Source: Chitinophagaceae bacterium
Lineage (GTDB): Bacteria; Bacteroidota; Bacteroidia; Chitinophagales; Chitinophagaceae
DNA length: 64,000 nt
Direction: 5' to 3'
Assembly: GCA_027486835.1 (NCBI GenBank)
Contig: JAIXOJ010000059.1
Coordinates: forward strand, 1-64,000
This document shows, piece after piece, positions 45,020 through 53,347 of this stretch. The position numbers and the translations under genes are program-made. The stretch's first letter is position 1. Each line of letters begins with the position of its first letter. A model generated the notes under the pieces. It was not told the origin of the DNA. It did not search any database and saw only the letters and a list, made by a program, of their open reading frames with translations.

Positions 45020-46531
45020 ATGTTCCCCGAAGAAGCAACTATCGTTGGTTATGCCGCCATTATTTATACCCTCACATTATCAGCTCCAATGCCAAGTCGC
45101 ATTTCAATCATAAGCCAACAAAATAAAAAAATGGAAGATGATCAATGGATTTTATACCCAAAATCATACCTCCCAAATGACAATTTAGCTATAGGAGAAA
45201 TAGAAGCACTTTACAAACATTTGGTTTTCGCATTAAAATATGAGGGAATCAATTTATTGGTGTTTAAGCGGCTTACTGAACATTATAGCGTTGAAAACTT
45301 AGAGGTACTAATTGGCATTGAACCAACGGGGATTTATGCAAGGAAAATATGGTTTCTTATTGAATGGCTAAGTGGGAAAATAATAGATTCAAAACAAAAC
45401 TTGGTCAAGAAAAGCTATATTAATCTTGTTGACGATTCCCTTCAATTTACCATTGAAGGGATAAAATCTACAAGGCACTTGATTATTAACAACCTCCCGG
45501 GCACAATCAATTTTTGCCCATTGATTTATAAAACCGCCAAACTGAAAGGTTATATAGAAAGGAACATTGCTCAACAGCAAATCACTTATTTGCAAGGCAT
45601 TCGTAAGGAGATTTTGCAGCGTGCCGCAGCTTTTTTGTTGCTAAAAGATTCCAAAGCCTCATTTACAATTGAAGGGGAAAGCCCCAAAAGCAAACGTGCC
45701 GCTCGTTGGGGGCAGGCTATTGGGCAAGCTGGCAGCACCAACCTGAGTAAAGAAGAACTGTATCGTTTGCAACAATTGGTAATCGAAAACCCACGTTTTT
45801 TACAATTGGGCTATCGACAAAAAGGGGGCTTTGTAGGCGAGCATGACCGCAATACAGGCGAGCCATTGCCTGACCATATTTCTGCTAAGTGGCAGGACAT
45901 AGAAACATTGATGGATGGTCTATTGCTAACCGAACAATTGCTCACCAAAAACACCATCGATCCTGTAATTGCGGCTGCCATTATTGCCTTTGGTTTTGTG
46001 TTTATTCATCCTTTTGAAGATGGCAATGGGCGGCTACACCGCTATTTGATGCACCATATTTTAGCCAAAAAACAATTTACACAGCAGGGAATTATCTTTC
46101 CTGTTTCTGCTGCTATTCTAAACAAGATTGTAGATTATAGAAAGGTGTTGGAAGCTTACTCTTTGCCATTACTCGACTATATTGATTGGAAAGAAACCAA
46201 AAACCACAATGTGGAAGTGGAGAATGATACCATTGATTTTTATCGCTATTTCGACGCTACCAAGCAAGCCGAATTTATGTATGATTGTGTGCAAGAAACC
46301 ATTGAACAAATTATTCCTGCGGAAGTAGTGTTCTTAGAGAAATATGATGCTTTTAAACGGGAAATAGATGATGTTTTTGAAATGCCAGATTCTTTGGTAT
46401 CCCTCTTGATGCGATTTCTTACCCAAAACAATGGAACACTCTCTAAACGGGCTAGGGAAAAAGAATTTGCCGCACTCTCTGAAATGGAAATAGCTGCAAT
46501 TGAAAAAGTGTATCAAGAAATTTTTGGGTAA
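45020..46531 (+). CDS. Fic-domain AMP-transferase with N-terminal inhibitory helix
   Basis: This 503-residue protein carries the Fic motif HPFEDGNGRLHR (about residue 330), which catalyses transfer of AMP to a protein side chain. The motif SFTIEG at about residues 214-219 fits (S/T)xxxE(G/N), whose Glu blocks the ATP site in self-inhibited Fic proteins. The N-terminus (IVGYAAIIYTLTLSAPMPSRISIIS and FALKYEGINLLVFKRLTE) is conserved in this Fic subfamily, so I start at ATG 45020 rather than the longer frame. A winged-helix-like tail follows. No antitoxin gene is adjacent; the inhibitory helix is internal. Confidence 0.9.
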   Translation: MFPEEATIVGYAAIIYTLTLSAPMPSRISIISQQNKKMEDDQWILYPKSYLPNDNLAIGEIEALYKHLVFALKYEGINLLVFKRLTEHYSVENLEVLIGIEPTGIYARKIWFLIEWLSGKIIDSKQNLVKKSYINLVDDSLQFTIEGIKSTRHLIINNLPGTINFCPLIYKTAKLKGYIERNIAQQQITYLQGIRKEILQRAAAFLLLKDSKASFTIEGESPKSKRAARWGQAIGQAGSTNLSKEELYRLQQLVIENPRFLQLGYRQKGGFVGEHDRNTGEPLPDHISAKWQDIETLMDGLLLTEQLLTKNTIDPVIAAAIIAFGFVFIHPFEDGNGRLHRYLMHHILAKKQFTQQGIIFPVSAAILNKIVDYRKVLEAYSLPLLDYIDWKETKNHNVEVENDTIDFYRYFDATKQAEFMYDCVQETIEQIIPAEVVFLEKYDAFKREIDDVFEMPDSLVSLLMRFLTQNNGTLSKRAREKEFAALSEMEIAAIEKVYQEIFG

Positions 46532-46764
46532 ATCAAATAGGAATTGGGGGGGGGTAGAAAGGTGAATAGGGCACAATAAATTCAGTAATGTCCAGTTAAT
46601 TAACGTGACAAACTTTTCACTCGAGGCAGCAATCTATCCTTTTGCAACTCTAGCCAAATGATTCACTTAGCTAATAGTTTTTAGTAAACACGACCCTGAA
46701 GGAAAAATTAGTTTTTTTTATGAATTTGGAGTTACGAGAGACTAGTTCTCGACTCTCGACTGGG

Positions 46765-46852
46765 TGCATAAAAGTTTTTCGTTTTGCCCCCTCACCTTCG
46801 AAAAGGGGGGTGGAGTGAGGTTTAACTAATAACTGCGAAAAACTTTTATGCA
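46765..46852. repeat. 88-bp element with 17-bp perfect terminal inverted repeats
   Basis: TGCATAAAAGTTTTTCG at 46765-46781 is the exact inverse complement of CGAAAAACTTTTATGCA at 46836-46852. Between the arms CCCCCTCACC...GGGGGGTGGAGTGAGG can form a second inner stem. No frame. The form is that of a small MITE or a transcribed hairpin. Confidence 0.75.
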
Positions 46853-46910
46853 ACCTCTCGACTTCAAACTTTCGACCTAGGACTTCTCGATAAATCCACC
46901 TGAAACGAGA

Positions 46911-46950
46911 ATGGGGCAATCCTATGCTTTACTGCACAGCATTGCCCCAT
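46911..46950. terminator. hairpin near the end of the GH5-like gene
   Basis: ATGGGGCAAT pairs with ATTGCCCCAT; an inner GC base pairing (GCT...AGC) strengthens it. It lies 38 bp after the GH5-like stop codon (46988); T-run is present on the plus strand only, so its function for that gene is moderate. Confidence 0.5.
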
Positions 46951-46987
46951 TTTAGCATAACAACTATCCAGAAATTTTTCCTAACGC

Positions 46988-48997
46988 TTATTGCTGTTGC
47001 ATAGAAAGCACTAGGGCATCATTTGATTTGATAGTAATTGATTTTTGTGAAGAGAAAGTACCGTAGATACTTTTATATATTTTCCATCCCTGTTTAATGA
47101 TTGGTGCTATCGTGATGTCTTCTGTGCCGTAATTGATTAGTACCGTCACTTTTTCCTTGTCGCTCAAGGGGTGTTCTGTTACGCCGATATATGGATTGTT
47201 TTGCGTTAGCACCCTTTCCTTTATAAATGGTGTTGCCAACTCTTTGTAAATATTGGCATAAGCTGGTTGCCCTTTATCAAAGGCACCAGTGAGGGTGGTT
47301 AAATTAGATTCTATAGGAAAGGTGAGCAAGTAAATATGGCCTTTGCCCAAGCTTGATTTTAAAAACACTGGATTACCATCCGTTTCTTTGGCCAAGACAA
47401 TGTTTTGTTTAGGGTCGATGGCTAGCTTTCTTTCTGAAGTTGTAGTAAAACGCAAACTATCACCCAACAGTTTGGAGATAAATGCAAGATTCCCCCTGCG
47501 TTTGGTGTTTGTGGAAATGCCAATACTAAGTGGTTCTGTGAATGAAGGCAGATAAGCATCATCCAACGATATATACAACGTTGCACCCGCTTTTACTTTT
47601 TCCAATAATTGCAGCCATAAATCTTTCAATAAAGGATCTACTCCTTTTAAAGATGGCAATAGATATAAGGGTGCGTCTTTCAACTGCTGCCCTGCTTTCT
47701 GGAATTGGAAATCAAAGCCTGCCTGTTTTGCTAACACAAAGCTTGTATAGCCCACAGCCCAATTGTCTTGATTTTCCGTAAGGATACACACCGCCTCTGT
47801 TTTGCGTGGAGGTAGCTGTTTAAAAGGTAGTTTATCTATGAAATTGCTAAAGGATTTTAGTTCATTCAAAACTGGCTTGGGCGTACGGTCTTCTTTTATC
47901 AATCCAAGTTCTGCCTCTACTGAAGCGAAGTTGTAAGGTGGGAAATTAAAACTCAATTGATCATAAGCACACCACCAAAAAGTACCTCGGCAATCATGCG
48001 CCCAATTAGAGAACAACGCCGTACGTGCAAAAGCCACTTTTTCGTTTTCACCTCCTGTCATCGGCCCCATAACGCCTGTTTCTTCGGTAAGGCAGGGTTT
48101 ACCGCCGATATCACCATAGAGTTTTGTTTCTGCTGCTCCATGCAATATGGTGCGCATGGTGTTGATACCATCTTGGCTAGCATATTTTGTCCACAAAGAA
48201 TAAGGGTGCGTGGTCAATACATCAGTTAAAGCACTTTGATCTACTATGCGCCATTGAGCATCATCTTCTGCATTGAGGGAGTGCATACCTGATACAATGG
48301 GTCGAGTATTATCTGCACTTTTGATAGCCCCAGAAAGCACAGAAAGCCATACATAAGCCTGATAATAATTGTCTAGCTTCTGCATTACGTTGCATTCATT
48401 ACCAAAGTCCCAAGCGATGATAGCTGGCTTATTTTTTAAGCGATTAACGAAAGTAGTAATGAATTTTTGCTGCCATGTAAGGGATTCAGGGTCTGTTAAA
48501 ATATTCCTGCCTTCCAATGCTGGGGGTACAAATAATTGTCCACTCATCCAACCAGTGATAAGACCTACTATCAATTTTAAGTGATACTTCTCCGCTAGGT
48601 TTGCTACTTGTTCAAAGTGTTGTAACTGTTCTTCACTCATGCCGTTTGCACCAACACCTGTGGGCGGCAAAGGCATTTCATCTTTAAATGCCATATACTT
48701 TTTGCTGCCACCCCCGCTATATACTTGGTGGATAGGTTGAAAATCGGGCCACAATGGAAAGATGCGTAGCACTTTTATCCCATTTTCTGATAATTGTTTA
48801 AAATCTTGTTCTATAATTTCTGGTTTAAAATCGCGCCACATGTGTACACCAGCATAGGAAGCCCAATAGTTTACACCCACGGCAAATGAGCCTGGTTGGG
48901 TGAGTAATGTGTTTTCTTGAGCTTTCAATTTGGGCGCAAATAATATTAGTAATCCAAAAGCTATTAGGTAACGAAACTGTTTTTTCAATACAAGCAT
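46988..48997 (-). CDS. glycoside hydrolase, GH5-like TIM barrel with C-terminal domain
   Basis: This 669-residue secreted enzyme (signal peptide LIAFGLLILFAPKLKA) starts at 48997, 10 codons after an alternative ATG. About residues 30-390 form a clan GH-A (beta/alpha)8 barrel: the acid/base is Glu201 in WDFGNECNVM and the nucleophile lies in CLTEETGVMG (Glu305 or 306). A Rossmann-like domain follows (about 400-580), similar to the beta-galactosidase trimerisation domain, and a C-terminal beta domain. The precise substrate is unknown (mannan or other beta-glycan). It has remnants of a GH30 gene beside it, hinting at an older glycan locus. Confidence 0.85.
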   Translation of the reverse strand: MLVLKKQFRYLIAFGLLILFAPKLKAQENTLLTQPGSFAVGVNYWASYAGVHMWRDFKPEIIEQDFKQLSENGIKVLRIFPLWPDFQPIHQVYSGGGSKKYMAFKDEMPLPPTGVGANGMSEEQLQHFEQVANLAEKYHLKLIVGLITGWMSGQLFVPPALEGRNILTDPESLTWQQKFITTFVNRLKNKPAIIAWDFGNECNVMQKLDNYYQAYVWLSVLSGAIKSADNTRPIVSGMHSLNAEDDAQWRIVDQSALTDVLTTHPYSLWTKYASQDGINTMRTILHGAAETKLYGDIGGKPCLTEETGVMGPMTGGENEKVAFARTALFSNWAHDCRGTFWWCAYDQLSFNFPPYNFASVEAELGLIKEDRTPKPVLNELKSFSNFIDKLPFKQLPPRKTEAVCILTENQDNWAVGYTSFVLAKQAGFDFQFQKAGQQLKDAPLYLLPSLKGVDPLLKDLWLQLLEKVKAGATLYISLDDAYLPSFTEPLSIGISTNTKRRGNLAFISKLLGDSLRFTTTSERKLAIDPKQNIVLAKETDGNPVFLKSSLGKGHIYLLTFPIESNLTTLTGAFDKGQPAYANIYKELATPFIKERVLTQNNPYIGVTEHPLSDKEKVTVLINYGTEDITIAPIIKQGWKIYKSIYGTFSSQKSITIKSNDALVLSMQQQ

Positions 48998-49226
48998 ATC
49001 ATTCGTTTTTTTTAAATAATTGAACAAATATAGAAGGTAGTAGGTGGTAAGTAGTAAGTAATAGGTAATAATTGAACAGCATTTGCTTATCCGATTAATC
49101 CGAGGCCAAATTAATCAGGGGTAAAAAGCTTGTTTGACCCACAAAATATTTCTACCTAGGAAATAAACCAATCTTGGATGTAGCCACGAAGGCTCGAATT
49201 ACCATTAACGCTTCGCCAATACCTTT

Positions 49227-49571
49227 CTACAATACCAGCCGCATCGCCACATCGCAATCTGCATTCTTGTCTTTTTCTGAGATTTCAGAAGGCTGGAAAC
49301 CAAATTTTTTATACAACTCGATTGCAGTATTTAATTGGCTGTTTGTTTTTAATTCCATAGCTAGATACCCCAAATCCTTGGCTTTGCTAATTGCCGTTTG
49401 CAACAATATTTTGCCGATGCCTTTGCCTTGTTCTTGTACTGATAAATACATTTTTCTTAGCTCGCAGGTGGTGTCGTTAATGCGACCAATAGCAACTGAA
49501 GCAATTATTGCCCCGCTATCATTTTTCATTACCCAGAAATAACCATTTTGAGAAAAGTAATTGGCTTCCAA
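49227..49571 (-). pseudogene. GNAT acetyltransferase, 5'-truncated
   Basis: The C-terminal GNAT core is intact: WVMKNDSGAIIASVAIG, CELRKMYLSVQEQGKGIGKILL (acetyl-CoA loop Q-x-x-G-x-G) and AIELYKKFGFQP. There is no ATG or GTG; the frame runs on upstream past a possible TTG (49571) into sequence resembling GH30 rather than a GNAT N-terminus (about 49600-49680). The gene has lost its first part, probably by a deletion that also removed most of the GH30 gene. If translated from TTG it could still fold as a short GNAT. Confidence 0.7.
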
Positions 49572-49622
49572 GTGGTTGATGTCCTCGTCAACAAAGGCTG
49601 GGCGTAGGTGGTAAATTCCGTT

Positions 49623-49744
49623 TGCCCCTGGACGAATGAATTTGGAGAAATGACCAATGTAATAGTAGCAATGGTTGGGCCTAGAAATTGTTTAATAAAA
49701 TCTCGTTCTTCTTTGGCAGTGTAAATGCAAGATTCCCAGCGTTC
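49623..49744 (-). pseudogene. GH30 glycoside hydrolase relic (two fragments)
   Basis: In one frame the minus strand reads ERWESCIYTAKEERDFIKQF, close to the GH30 glucosylceramidase segment WESC..T..E..DF...LGP; in the next frame it reads CYYYIGHFSKFIRPGA, typical for a later GH30 segment. In complete enzymes these are separated by about 150 residues, so most of the middle is deleted. The first fragment begins directly at the GCCTAAC border of the DinB gene (49746-49752). It is joined in frame with the GNAT remnant. Confidence 0.7.
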
Positions 49745-49746
49745 TG

Positions 49747-50298
49747 TTAGGCATTTTTCATTTCGTTTTGTAATTTTTCAATTTGTTTTAAATGTCTAAC
49801 ATTGTGATTGACAAAAAACAGAAAGGTGTCGCCGAGCTTTAGTTTAATTAAACTGGAAATTGAAGTTTCCAATTTTACTTTTTCCAGACTTACTTTCCTT
49901 GATTGACTAAGCAATTCTAATAGTTTGATTTGTTGTTCTACACACCTATCAATAACTCCTTTATCGAGTTTGGCATTTATAGGGTCTTTGTCTTTAAAGG
50001 TTTTCATCTTGTTTGTTTTTTCTTTGGGCAACATGCTTTTTGCAAAGTAGTTTCCTAAAAATCCGCTTTTAAATTCAGGTTCAGCTTGGGCTGTTGCACT
50101 ATTGATTTTCCTCTCCATTTGGGGCAAGTAAAAATCGCCATATAAATTCAAATGCTCCAAACATTCCAAAATATTCCAGGAATTTAGGTTAGGCCTCCAA
50201 GTTAAAGCGTCTAAATCGTATTCTCTTAGTTTTTCAACTTGATTGATGATTTGCCTTGTTTGTTCCATTAACGACTGTAATAAAATCTCTGACTGCAT
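49747..50298 (-). CDS. DinB-family protein (array B)
   Basis: This 183-residue helical-bundle protein starts at MQSEILLQSLMEQTRQI; a longer start that overlaps the Crp stop by four bases (ATG at 50358) exists. The DinB metal-binding His residues are present: ILECLEHLNLYGDF and FVNHNVRHLKQIEKL, in the positions of the family's H-x-n-H-x3-H. The family is unlike the DinB polymerase; it groups with thiol-transferases such as bacillithiol S-transferases and is often stress-related. It is co-transcribed with the Crp-like regulator. Confidence 0.85.
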   Translation of the reverse strand: MQSEILLQSLMEQTRQIINQVEKLREYDLDALTWRPNLNSWNILECLEHLNLYGDFYLPQMERKINSATAQAEPEFKSGFLGNYFAKSMLPKEKTNKMKTFKDKDPINAKLDKGVIDRCVEQQIKLLELLSQSRKVSLEKVKLETSISSLIKLKLGDTFLFFVNHNVRHLKQIEKLQNEMKNA

Positions 50299-50354
50299 AC
50301 ATTTAAAATTTTTGCAAAAGTCAAAAGAACTTGTTTTATAAATCTTGATTCGAG

Positions 50355-50864
50355 TCAAGACTTTTTAAGTCGTGATAAAGTTTCGGCACTCATTCTTAAA
50401 TAGTTTGCAATATGCCTGTTAGGAATTTCTTGAAAAAGCTGTGGGCTTCTTTTCAATACCCTTTGGTATCTCTCTTTCGGTGAATTTGTAAGCAAATCAA
50501 TTTCTCGCTCCATTTGTTGTAGCACCAAATTTTCTAAAATTTTAATCCACCAATTTCTATTGGTTTCCGACAAAAGAAAATGGTCGATTTGCTGTTTGGA
50601 TACAACCTTTATTACTGTCCTTTTTATTGCCTGTATGTATAGTTCAGAAGGTTTGCCCGTTAAAAATGAGTCTAACGCAACGATTATATTGTCTTTATAT
50701 CCAAAACGAATGATTTGTTCCTCGTATTCATCTAAAACAAAAATTCGCAAACTTCCACTTATTATATAGTACACATTTCTGTCGATACTTCCTTTGACTT
50801 TTAAATATTCATTTCTGTCAATGGTTATCGTCTTGTCAGAAAGATCAATAATTTCATTCATCAT
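50355..50864 (-). CDS. Crp/Fnr-family transcriptional regulator (array B)
   Basis: This 169-residue protein has a cyclic-nucleotide-binding-like domain (about 10-110: LKVKGSIDRNVYYIISGSLRIFVL, IVALDSFLTGKPSELYIQAI) and a short C-terminal winged helix (SPKERYQRVLKRSPQLFQEI, then HIANYLRMSAETLSRLKKS). Such short Crp-type regulators are common in Bacteroidota and often sense redox or a small molecule. It forms a two-gene unit with DinB (stop and alternative start overlap ATGA), and the unit is bordered by cassette-like sequences. Confidence 0.88.
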   Translation of the reverse strand: MMNEIIDLSDKTITIDRNEYLKVKGSIDRNVYYIISGSLRIFVLDEYEEQIIRFGYKDNIIVALDSFLTGKPSELYIQAIKRTVIKVVSKQQIDHFLLSETNRNWWIKILENLVLQQMEREIDLLTNSPKERYQRVLKRSPQLFQEIPNRHIANYLRMSAETLSRLKKS

Positions 50865-50904
50865 CTTGTTATATCAAGAGGTTCTGCTTACTCAAAAATA
50901 AAAA

Positions 50905-51331
50905 CGCCTTAACTCATCCAAATGTAGCTGCATTAACGCATGTTGTGAACAGTGCGAATGAATAAATGGGGGGATAAAAACCATAACCGTATGATAGCAA
51001 GGGAGAAGTTGTTACTAACTGGGATTTGGAAAACCTAGTTAACTGTTCTGTCAACATGCCTAGGGGAACAGGTTGCGTAGAAGAATAGTAGCGAAGACCT
51101 AAATGAATGGTACGAGCTAAAAGCTCGCACCAGCTAGGAGAGAAGTTGTTGCTAACTGGGATTTGGAAATCCATTTTATCTGTTTAGGCAACATCCCTTT
51201 TGGAATTTCTTGCCCAGCTAATGAAGAATAGTAGCGAAGACCTAAGTGGATGGTACGAATTAAAAGTTCACACCAGCTGTGTTTTCATTTCATGTACTTC
51301 AAACGCAACGAAAACCTAGTTATTATGCGTT
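50905..51331 (-). repeat. cassette-spacer repeat, array B (between Crp/DinB and CPBP genes)
   Basis: On the minus strand the block runs from GTTATTATGC complement near 51319-51331 to GTTAAGGCG at 50905-50913. It contains two nearly repeated parts: GGCAAGAAATTCCAAAAGGG... and CAGTTAACTAGGTTTTCCAA, each with AAATCCCAGTTAG and AACAACTTCTC. It also has CGGTTATGGTTTTTATCC and AATGCAGCTACATTTGG, shared with 26600-26812. Frames through it (86 codons at 50914-51174) belong to the repeat only. Confidence 0.75.
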
Positions 51332-51337
51332 CGTTTT

Positions 51338-52000
51338 TTACCACCCTGCTTTATACAAATCTAAAAATGATGGAACTGAAAGATTTAGAAAATCTACTAA
51401 AAAGTGAGCAAGAATTGTCCAAGTTAGACTTTTAGTTTTCTTATATGTAATAGCCCAAACAACTCCCATCAAAAAAGTCGAAATAAATACTGGTAGTCCT
51501 TTAAATAATTCTGAATTAATAGCAAAAACATAATGATTTGATGCAAATAGGAAACTTGTTATAATCACAGCTAACCAACTTCTCCATTTTGTGGTATAAT
51601 CTAATAAAAGTCCTCTCCAATAAAATTCCTCCATAAACGGATTTATAAAAGCTAGAATTAACCAAGGAATAATAATTTCCCAACTATCTAAAAGTTGATA
51701 GTGTTTAAGGAATATTAGCAATGTTCCTGAACTTATAAAAATGGATAAAAACAGCCATAGTAAACTTCCTTGAGGTTTAGAAAGCCAAATTCGTATTTGA
51801 TTTTCTTTCCCACTTTTAGAAATAAAAAATGCAAATAGACACCACTCAACAATAATAATTGGTATAAATACCCACTTACCAATAATATTTCCAAATAGAA
51901 CTGCAACAATGCTATTAATAATGATAATTATTATTGGCGATAAATAAACCAACAGTGTATTAAAATTATTATTAAATATGTTTACTTTGTCCTTTGGCAT
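51338..52000 (-). CDS. CPBP-family intramembrane metalloprotease (array B)
   Basis: This 220-residue protein with six to seven membrane segments has the CPBP motifs: EEFYWRGLLLDY (Glu-Glu-x3-Arg), FLFASNHYVFA (His) and TILAHFLVDF (His). Members cleave prenylated CAAX proteins or act in bacteriocin immunity. No peptide toxin gene is seen beside it. It stands alone between two spacers, as a single-gene cassette would; its own border repeats are poorly kept. Confidence 0.85.
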   Translation of the reverse strand: MPKDKVNIFNNNFNTLLVYLSPIIIIIINSIVAVLFGNIIGKWVFIPIIIVEWCLFAFFISKSGKENQIRIWLSKPQGSLLWLFLSIFISSGTLLIFLKHYQLLDSWEIIIPWLILAFINPFMEEFYWRGLLLDYTTKWRSWLAVIITSFLFASNHYVFAINSELFKGLPVFISTFLMGVVWAITYKKTKSLTWTILAHFLVDFLNLSVPSFLDLYKAGW

Positions 52001-52029
52001 AATGCAATTAATGTGAGTTTCTTAAAAAT

Positions 52030-52467
52030 GATGCACAACGAGAAAGGCTTGGCGTTTGTTAGGGAATTAGAATTCCGTCTGTCCATAACCAAAGCCCAAT
52101 AACTGCAATATTTCTGCTGTTTTATTAATAAACCAAATTTCCAGTTTCTAAACAACTTGCAGATAACTGTGATTCAGAAATACTAGTTAACTGTTCTGGC
52201 AACATGCCTTTTGGAATTTCTTGCCCAGCTAATGAAGAATAGTAGCGAAGACCAAAGCGAATGGTACGAGCTAAAAGCTCGCACCAGCTGGGAAATAAAT
52301 ATTCGTTAACCTAGCTACCTGAAGCTAAATTTATAAATAAATGTTGATGATTTGCACATTGCTAAATTATTAACGCCCCGCCCGATATGAAGCCAAATTG
52401 AAAAACAAAAGTTGAAACACAGCTTCGATCCGCCCAGCTTTTGCAAATACCAATGTTGTACGCCGCC
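52030..52467 (-). repeat. composite cassette-spacer, array B (between CPBP and DUF4253 genes)
   Basis: Minus strand, from GGCGTACAAC (52455-52464) to GTTGTGCATC (52030-52039). It contains an inner site of about 93 bases ending CGTTAATAATTT (52367-52375), with the complementary arms GATCGAAGC and GCTTCATATC inside, and then a block shared with 51150-51255 and a right end (AAAACAGCAGAAATATTGCA, GACGGAATTCTAATTCCC) also found at 54200-54300 and 28450-28540. No gene. Confidence 0.75.
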
Positions 52468-52470
52468 TTG

Positions 52471-53196
52471 TTAGTCGAGCCAAAAATAGAGTCTTTTAGA
52501 ATTCTTTAATTCGGCTTCTAATTTTTGTATGTCACCCGTACCTTGCTCAACAATGTCTGGACAAATTTCGTAAAGCTTTTGAGCAAGTTGATGCCAATCT
52601 TTTGGTTCTTTTCGAATTTCAAATTCACACCAGTCAAAATCTGCTCCAATTAATTTGAGGTCTAACGTTTGATTTAAGCTGTCAAGATGTAAAATGAGTT
52701 TGTGATTGTCAATGCCGTAGTTTATTCCATTGGTTTGCATATAAACGAGAGGTGTAAATTCATCGTCACATCTAACAATAGCAATTTTGTTTCTGTCATT
52801 TGAATTGTTACCGTCGCAAATAAAGAGTTTATATCCTTTTTTTTCAATTTTTGGTCTGAGCTTTTTTATTATATCTAAGCCTATCTTGTTTGAGTCAACT
52901 GGGAAGCAGATGCCAGGTAACAGGACGACTTTTCCATTGGGAACATTTTGAAATTCTCTATTTGGGTCGTCCGGTAGAATGGAACAAGAGAAATGTGTTT
53001 TTAAATGTTCAGGTTTTGCTTTAGTTTCTGTCTCCAAAAGTTTTATGGCAAAAATTTCAATGCCAGTTTGTACAGATAATAAATTTAGAAAAGTGTCAGA
53101 GTTAGGCATATTTGAATGTAAAGTTTGCTTGTTTTTGTCATTACACGAAAACAATAGAATTGTCAAGAAACCAACTATAGAAATGAGCTTTGTCAT
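52471..53196 (-). CDS. DUF4253 lipoprotein (array B)
   Basis: This 241-residue protein has a lipoprotein signal (GFLTILLFSC, Cys about 18). The C-terminal part (DWHQLAQKLYEICPDIVEQG, LEAELKNSKRLYFWLD) is the DUF4253 signature. Its function is unknown. The gene is the clearest cassette of the array: it is bordered by GGCGTACAAC (52455-52464) at its 3' end and by its exact inverse GTTGTACGCC (53202-53211) just before the ATG. Confidence 0.82.
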   Translation of the reverse strand: MTKLISIVGFLTILLFSCNDKNKQTLHSNMPNSDTFLNLLSVQTGIEIFAIKLLETETKAKPEHLKTHFSCSILPDDPNREFQNVPNGKVVLLPGICFPVDSNKIGLDIIKKLRPKIEKKGYKLFICDGNNSNDRNKIAIVRCDDEFTPLVYMQTNGINYGIDNHKLILHLDSLNQTLDLKLIGADFDWCEFEIRKEPKDWHQLAQKLYEICPDIVEQGTGDIQKLEAELKNSKRLYFWLD

Positions 53197-53347
53197 AATG
53201 TGGCGTACAACTTATAAATACAAGCAACTTCCATTGCGTCAATCCTCCCAAATGTAAAAGCATTAAGGCAAGTGTTTGAATAATCCTACGCCATACTTAA
53301 TCCTATAAGGTTTCTAAAAACCTTATAGGATTTTGAAATATTTCTTG
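53197..53347 (-). repeat. cassette-spacer repeat, array B (between DUF4253 and BNR genes), with hairpin
   Basis: The minus strand shows a right half (CTTGCCTTAATGCTTTTACA, TTGACGCAATGGAAGTTGCT, then GTTGTACGCCACATT directly at the ATG) that matches 55032-55110 and 26732-26810. The left half has been replaced by a perfect 15-bp hairpin, AATCCTATAAGGTTT with its inverse (53298-53331). No R''-like partner of the BNR gene's border is visible here. Confidence 0.75.

Larger units (their letters stand above)
46532..46987. other. repeat-bearing intergenic region
   Basis: These 456 bases between the Fic and GH5-like genes, which converge, contain a MITE-like inverted repeat (46765-46852) and a hairpin (46911-46950). 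Short direct stretches such as CTCGACTCTCGAC also appear. No gene was found. Confidence 0.5.

Noticed and set aside
51338-52000. Border inverted repeat around the CPBP gene (GTTGTGCATC / GAACGCATAATAAC)
   Set aside because: Only a few bases match after GTT; the similarity is too weak to count as a private border pair.
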